A model generated the notes under the pieces. The model was not told where the DNA came from. It ran no database searches and saw only the letters and a program-made list of their open reading frames with translations. DNA of 64,000 bases from Dromaius novaehollandiae (taxonomy: Eukaryota > Chordata > Aves > Casuariiformes > Dromaiidae), in contig NC_088098.1 of assembly GCF_036370855.1 (NCBI RefSeq), forward strand, positions 204,087,336-204,151,335. The letters run 5' to 3'. Positions 57,987 through 64,000 of this stretch are shown one piece after another (positions within the stretch are counted from its first letter, which is position 1; each line of letters starts with the position of its first letter). Both the position numbers and the translations under genes were made by a program.

Positions 57987-60900
57987 TAGAGCAGAAAAAA
58001 AGCATTAGAGCAGTATGTGGCTCTTTAAAGACAATTAACTCTGGCTGCGAGCCTGGATGTGGTCACTGTGTCAGGGCTATTATGTCAGAAGGAGTCCCTT
58101 GCAGTGGAAAGTACAAGTGGCTAGATTTGATGGAAATTTAGTGGTAGTGATGAAAGCCTGAGTCCTTGATGGTGGGACTGGTGCTCTGACAACCAGGTCC
58201 AAACCTGTGAGCAGAAAAAGATGAGTCTCAGTAGGGAATCTGGATGTTGAGTTTAGAGCTAGAGACTACTGACACTCTGAGGGTCCTTCTGAGTTCATTA
58301 GAATCCCTGTTTAAAAATGAAGGTGGTAAATGAAAACTGTAGATGTGTCCTGGCAGATCTTACCATGTTTAACAATCAGATTTAATTTCTCCTTTGTCAA
58401 CATTAGTTAGATTAGCTGGCAGTAACAAGTCCCAGAGGAGAAGGGCTTGAAAGCTTGAAGAATTATTCTTGCAAACAGACATTGGATCTTGAATCCAAGT
58501 CAAAAGTGTAAACCTATACAAGGAATGAATTCAATTCTAGATATTAGTATTTGGGGGCCAGGGGAATGCTTATTGTTCCTTAGAAGATGAAAATGCTTCC
58601 AAGACTATTTGCAGAGACTCTTTTGAATTGAATAGATAGGCTTTAATACCATTACGCACGGTTCTATTAGCAAGGTCACAGGTAGACACTGTGTTCTCCA
58701 TGGCTTAGAGTTCCGTTGCTTTGTGCTAAAGCTAAAGCGAATCCATTTTGCCTCAATCTGGACTTATGTCTTAATTGTGCTGTAAGATTTGAATCTACAA
58801 TAAAGTGCAAATAGGATGAAGTCCAAATTGCAAATGCTACTCGGTTTTTACTCTTTTAAATCATTCAGGTATGATTTTTTGAGATGCTGTTTTTAAGAAA
58901 GATGGACACTGCTCTATTCCTTTGTGAGATTAGAAACCATGTGTGAAAATAGAGATTGTTATTAATTTCTCCTCTTGTATTTGCCATTTTATCTACCTGT
59001 CATTATCACACTTAATGCTCCTATGACATCTACAAGTAATTAGAGAACAATTTATAGTATTTAATGGATTTAATTCTTTTCATGGAGTCTAGCAAGTGAG
59101 AGAATCTGAATAAGGTTTCTATAAGAAATTCTTAATCATGGGAATCTCATAGTCTGTCACTGAGTATGTTGAAGTGTGAGTATTGATATAATCTGTTTTT
59201 GTTTTAAATTCGAGTGTATGCAGAGAAAAGCAGAATGCTACAAATTCGCTGGCAGATTGCCTGGTGCAAACAGCCATTTTAATTTGGAGACAGATTTAAT
59301 CTGAAATACAGCAATGAAAATAGGATGTTTTCCATGTGATAGATGGCTGCTGTCTTCAAAGGTTCATTCCATTTCCTCTCTTTGAATAAGACAACTGTGA
59401 AACAAATAATGTTTTAGTTAAACAGAGAGAATATTTAAGGGCATTAAACTGATTCCAGGGGCTTGTGTTTAATATGTACAGCTGATGGTTCCAAACCATA
59501 CATAAGATGTTTGTGATCATATGTTTAGGTCTAATAATCTGGTAGTTGTTGCCCATACAGACTTATTTCAACTAAATAAAAAGGAACATGTAGGGTGTAA
59601 CATATTTAGAGAAACTGACTGAATGTTCCAAATAAAAAGTAGCTTGCTTAAACTACACTTAATATCTATTCCAGGAATGATAGCTCAGACTATGAAAAAT
59701 TGTCTTTAAAGGACATGTAATCTCTAATGTTATGAAACAGCATTTCTTTCTTTTGTTTTCTTTTTCCAAGAGCATGTCTTCAATTTGTAAATCTCGGTTT
59801 GATGAACTCAAATGTTTTGACCCAATTTATGATGCTACAGTAATATAAATAAATGACAACATGGTTTCCATGGCCTGAGTACTACTGACGTGGCATTGCA
59901 GGGTTCAGTGTATTAGACATCTGGAAATAACAAAACAGTACAACCAAAGGCATTTTACTTTCCGCTTAGAAAGACCTTAATTGGATAGTTAAAGATCCGC
60001 CAAACTACTCAGATTACTTGCTTCTTTCTTTGACTAAATTCTGAGATTTATTTAAAACTTTATAATCAACCATGTTTCATTAACAAGAATAAACATTTTC
60101 ATTTTATTACTGGTCTCTGTTATAGAACATATTTATAAAAAATACACTAACTGTATTGATGCTTCATTACAAAATACATAGTGCAGCTTACGTGCATTTT
60201 ACAGTTGTAAGTAGGAAACTGATTCATAGCTTGACTCTCCATTTTAGTTGTTTGCATGCAGAAATTCACACAAGTCTTCTCAATTATTAAGGATGGCTAA
60301 CATGATGTGTAATTAATAGGTAATTATTTAAACTACCATCTCAAGAATTGTAGCTTGAAATTTATTATACTGGATGTTGTGCAAAATTTGTTTGACACAA
60401 TCCTTGCCTTGAAGATGCTGCAACCTGAAACACGTGATATCAAGAAATTCTGATGCATGCCACTAGTGGATTAAACCAGCACACAGCTCCACTGCCAGTG
60501 TACGATCCTATATGAAGTACAAAGCTATATGAAGAAGTTTATGAGAATAAAGCAGTATATTCTCTTTCCCTCCTCCCCCTGTCCCTGATACATAAAGGTG
60601 ATTTACATTCAGGTTCTCCCCTTTGTTTTTTGTTTTTAATGTCCAAGTCCAATATTCTTTTCGTGAAGGCGGTGAGTATCTGTTACATATAGCTCATAAT
60701 GTAAATGCCCAATTCTGTAACAATAGCTTCATGTGGAAACTGTTCAGAGACTAGCCTGTGTCAGTTTTCCTGTTTACTTGAAAGTATACAAATTAAGCCC
60801 ATAGCTAGGCTAATAAGCATGAGCTCTCATTTTCCCCTACCTAAGGTTGGTGGATGACCCAATTAAATAAAACCAGTACTGACTTGTCCTGATCTTCTGA

Positions 60901-61115
60901 TAAAATAGCAATCTTGTTTTGCACCAGTCATCCAGTAATACCAGTCCCAAAAGATACTGTCTTTATCAGCCTTCACCTTTAATAGGAACCTGGGCAAAAG
61001 CTAGTAGCTCCCTGTTAATCCTGTGGTCAGATGATGTTGCTGGGTCTGTTTAAGGGACTGGATTCCATTCAGACTGATACAAAGCCAGGAGAAAAAGTTC
61101 ATGCCCTTTAGATGA

Positions 61116-61134
61116 TCTGTGTGTGTGTGTGTGT
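61116..61134. repeat. Short (GT)n microsatellite
   Basis: About nine GT units. Confidence 0.8.
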
Positions 61135-61307
61135 GGACACGACACTGTATAATATTGATCCTTTAACAGACATTTTCTGGGAATCTTCACTATAGCCTTT
61201 CACTCTCTCCTTGTTCTAGCTACCTACTGCATTTTGTCATGGTGCACGTAAAGAACTTATAGACAGAAGTATTCATTATATGGGGCTATAAAACAAGGTA
61301 AAGTTCA

Positions 61308-62092
61308 TAGATTCATAGAACAATTTAGGTTAGACAGGGCCTTTGGAGCTCCTCTAGTCCAACTCCCTGCTAGCAGCAGGTCTAATTAGATCAGTTTGCT
61401 CAGAGACTTGGCTATTCAAATCTCGAACACCTCCAAGGATGATCTCACAACCTCTCTGGGCAACGTGTTTCGGTATTAGACCACCCTCATGGTGAATCTT
61501 TTTTTCCTAACATCTTACTGGAATTTCCCATGTTCCAACTTGTGTCTGTTGCCTCTCGTCCTATCGCTGTAAAGAGTCCAGCTCTATCTTCTTGTGTATG
61601 TCAAACTGCGTTAAGTGATCCCTAACTCTGTATTCCTCTACCGTGGGTACGGCTTCACTCCCTCAGACTCTGCTAGTAAGTTTGGGGGACCAGGGAAGCC
61701 TGAGGACAAGCCTTACCAGTGAAAATTGAGGCAAAAAAGGCACTGAGTACTTCAGCCTCTTCCATGTCCCTTGTCACTAGGTCCCCTGTCCTCTTGAGCA
61801 ATGGGCCTACCTTCTCCTCACCTTTTCTTTTGCTGCCAATGTACTTATAAAAAGCTTTGCGATTGCCCTTTATCTCCCTAGCCAGTTTCAACTCCAGCTG
61901 AGTTTTGGCTTTCCTAACTCCACTCCTACATGGGCAGGCAATGTCTTTTTGTTCCCACAAATAGCCTGCCACTGCTTCCACCTTCCGAGTACTTCTTTTC
62001 TGTGTCTGAGCTCGGTCAGGAACTCCATGTATGTCCACGCTGGCTTTCTGCCATGCTTCCTTGACGTTCTGTACTTTGGAATGGGTAAGCAC
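61308..62092 (-). mobile_element. Internally deleted CR1 LINE
   Basis: Read on the minus strand, it encodes the CR1 ORF2 segment that precedes the RT core (GVRKAKTQLELKLAREIKGN, KAFYKYIG, GPLLKRTGDLVTRDMEEAEV, LSAFFASIF). A decayed TVEEYRVRDHLTQFDIHK block follows. At about 61,590 it jumps directly to the 3' region (AAGATAGAGCTGGACTC), and it ends in ATTCTATGAATCTATG at 61308. The RT catalytic core, normally between these parts, is absent. Stops and frameshifts are present. The upstream limit (62.0-62.1 kb) is approximate. Confidence 0.85.
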
Positions 62093-62099
62093 ATATATG

Positions 62100-64000
62100 C
62101 ATTTTGGGACATTTATCTATATTCTAAAGCTCTTTGAAGAAAAGAATTCTGATTGTGAACTTTTAGTAGCAATTAGTGTAACAGAGTGGGAGCCACTGGG
62201 GGCCTAAGGGTATTACTACATTTCGCCTATAAGAACTCTACTTTTCTAAGAACTGATTACTCCCCTTTCTGGAGAAAAATCTGACTGGAAAGTATATAAT
62301 AAGTCTACGATTAAAAAAAATCCACAAGTTCATTGCAGTGCCATTATTTGTTACAAAAGTGGTGACATCATCCAGATTACAGAACTATAGGCCAGCAGCA
62401 AACAATGACATCATTTTCATTTGCAAAGTCAAGTTTCAGCAACAAGTCTCTAGTGCATAGGGAAATACATATGAACTCTTCCTGTAATTATAGTAAATAG
62501 AATGACTTTGCCAAGAATGAAACAAGAGGATAGGATTGTTATTTTCAAACTCAAAAGCCTTAGAACTTGATCTTCACATAGTTTTATTTTTTCCATAATT
62601 CCAAAGTTCAGAGGTGACAAAAAAGTAATGTGGCAATGGCAAAAAATGAGCACACATCATAAAATACATCCATCCTGCTCAAGTTAGGCCCCTAGATAAG
62701 TACCAAAATTGCAATGTGGTGAATTTTGTTCCGAATATCTGCCTAAATCAGGAACTTCAGGTAGGATTCAGTATCCACAGTGTAGGCCCAGACACACTTG
62801 AAATTCAGCTACTTAGTCCTGAGCCAAATGGCAGTGATTCATTTCTTCTGTCCTGTTTCAATTTCCCATAAAAGCATTGGAGATCCACATTTTTAAATCC
62901 TCCAGAGAAATTTCCAGTGCTTTACTCCCTTCAGTAACTATAACAGAAAAAGAAATTTTAGTGCCTTCATCCACTCAGGATCATAACTTCTCCCCTCTTG
63001 TGAGGATATGTTTGGATTTTATTACAAATGACAACAGCAATGGCAATATGTGCTCCCTCTTTGAATAAAGGCCTGCAATTTCAGTGTCTACAATACTTGG
63101 ACATAAAGTAGGGATTACCTCAGTTTCCGAGAGTTTAAATCAAGTCACTTGTACCTAGAAGGTGACCTTGGCTGTAAGTTCTTGTTGAATCTGGACCACT
63201 CAACAGTTGTGAATGCACAAGATGAGAGGGAGACCAGGCAGGCAGGCTTGCTCCTTGGAGTACAAATGAAGTTTATTTTAGACAGGCACTGGACAGAAAA
63301 ACAGAGACAAACCTAAGAAAAGAACACACCTCACACCTGAATGCTCTGTTTTATGTGCTCTTTTCCAGGCTGCTGACACTCGTATTCCTGATGACAATGT
63401 GTAACGGCTGGCTTCCACATTGGGAATAGAGATTGCTTTCAGTCAGAAACTAGCCTAGTAGATAGGACATGGCTCTGCTGGACTTCTGGCTGAAGAGTTC
63501 CTAAAATCAGATGTTCCATTTCATGGATGACTGCTCTGACCACAGACCTGTTGGGCAGAAGATAGTCACCACCGTGGTCAGCCATGCCACAACAAAAATG
63601 CTTGAATGAATCTCTTAAAAAACGATAGGAAATGACAGTTTCTGAGCTGGATACTGAACTACAACATAGGTTGATTTTGAGAATGTAGTTCTAAACCACA
63701 AAAGGTGATTTCACTCCCAGTGATAGACACCATTAGGTTTTGTAACACCGTACCTTAAACTGAAGGCAGTGAACTGGAATGATGTATTTCTTTCCTACAG
63801 AGGAAAATGAAAATTGGCTTCTGATGATAAGAAGAGAGTATTACTAGTCCAAGTCTAGTAATGATTCAGTAACCGAGTCACTGTTCAAAACTTAGGAGAG
63901 ATTTAGGGGCATAAAAAGTTTCAGTATATAACATTCTTATGGCAGCAGGTGAAATTTCACACAAGTGAGTTCATAAATGGGTAGAAGGGATAATTACAGA
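62100..64000. other. Intergenic sequence at the right end
   Basis: AT-rich, with a small (GGCA)n-like patch near 63,235-63,250. No gene, RNA or transposon recognised. Confidence 0.6.

Larger units (their letters stand above)
57526..61307. other. Intergenic region downstream of ANGPTL5
   Basis: AT-rich sequence without a recognised gene or LINE. In human the next gene on this side is TRPC6 at a large distance, and no TRPC6-like exon is seen here. An unexplained 140-codon minus-strand frame lies at 57564-57986. Confidence 0.6.

Noticed and set aside
61673-62092. 139-codon minus-strand frame as a possible gene
   Set aside because: It matches the CR1 LINE ORF2 segment before the reverse-transcriptase core, so it is transposon-derived.
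57526-64000. Exons of TRPC6, the next gene expected on this side from human synteny
   Set aside because: No ankyrin-repeat or channel-domain coding segment was recognised. The human intergenic distance is large, so the gene is probably outside the window.

Overview
This is a 64-kb piece of a vertebrate nuclear genome, most likely from a bird. A non-avian sauropsid cannot be excluded. The evidence is: long AT-rich introns with GT-AG splicing; a GC-rich CpG-island promoter; few repeats; and interspersed repeats that are mostly CR1-superfamily LINEs, including one ending in the diagnostic ATTCTGTG octamers. No prokaryotic, plasmid or phage features are present.

The window holds two complete protein-coding genes arranged head to head. 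CEP126 (also KIAA1377), a centrosome and cilium-base protein, is on the minus strand. Nine coding exons run from 41,598 down to 2,590, giving a predicted protein of 1,067 residues. ANGPTL5, a secreted angiopoietin-like protein, is on the plus strand. Nine coding exons run from 45,231 to 56,669, giving a predicted protein of 373 residues. I built both models by hand. Every junction is GT-AG and all codon phases are compatible. The products align with the human proteins as I remember them, and the divergent CEP126/ANGPTL5 pair is also the human arrangement. A CpG island at about 41.1-42.1 kb lies between the genes. It holds CEP126 exon 1, GC boxes and seven GGGGCC hexanucleotide units ending 10 nt before the CEP126 start codon.

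Layout: 1-2.5 kb, downstream of CEP126, with no recognised gene. 2.6-41.6 kb, CEP126, with an ancient L3-like LINE relic in intron 7, a CR1 3'-end scrap, and microsatellites in the introns. 41.1-42.1 kb, promoter CpG island. 42.1-45.2 kb, putative 5' region of ANGPTL5 with a MIR-like SINE. 45.2-57.5 kb, ANGPTL5, with a 5'-truncated CR1 in its last intron and a canonical poly(A) signal. 57.5-64 kb, intergenic, with an internally deleted CR1 on the minus strand.

The two products are not known to act together. CEP126 is intracellular and works in ciliogenesis, while ANGPTL5 is a secreted fibrinogen-domain protein. I found no new multi-gene system. The observations most worth checking are a SILK plus RVxF pair (a PP1-docking signature) in CEP126, the GGGGCC tract in its 5' leader, a 22-nt micro-exon in ANGPTL5, and a CR1 copy joined across the lost reverse-transcriptase core.
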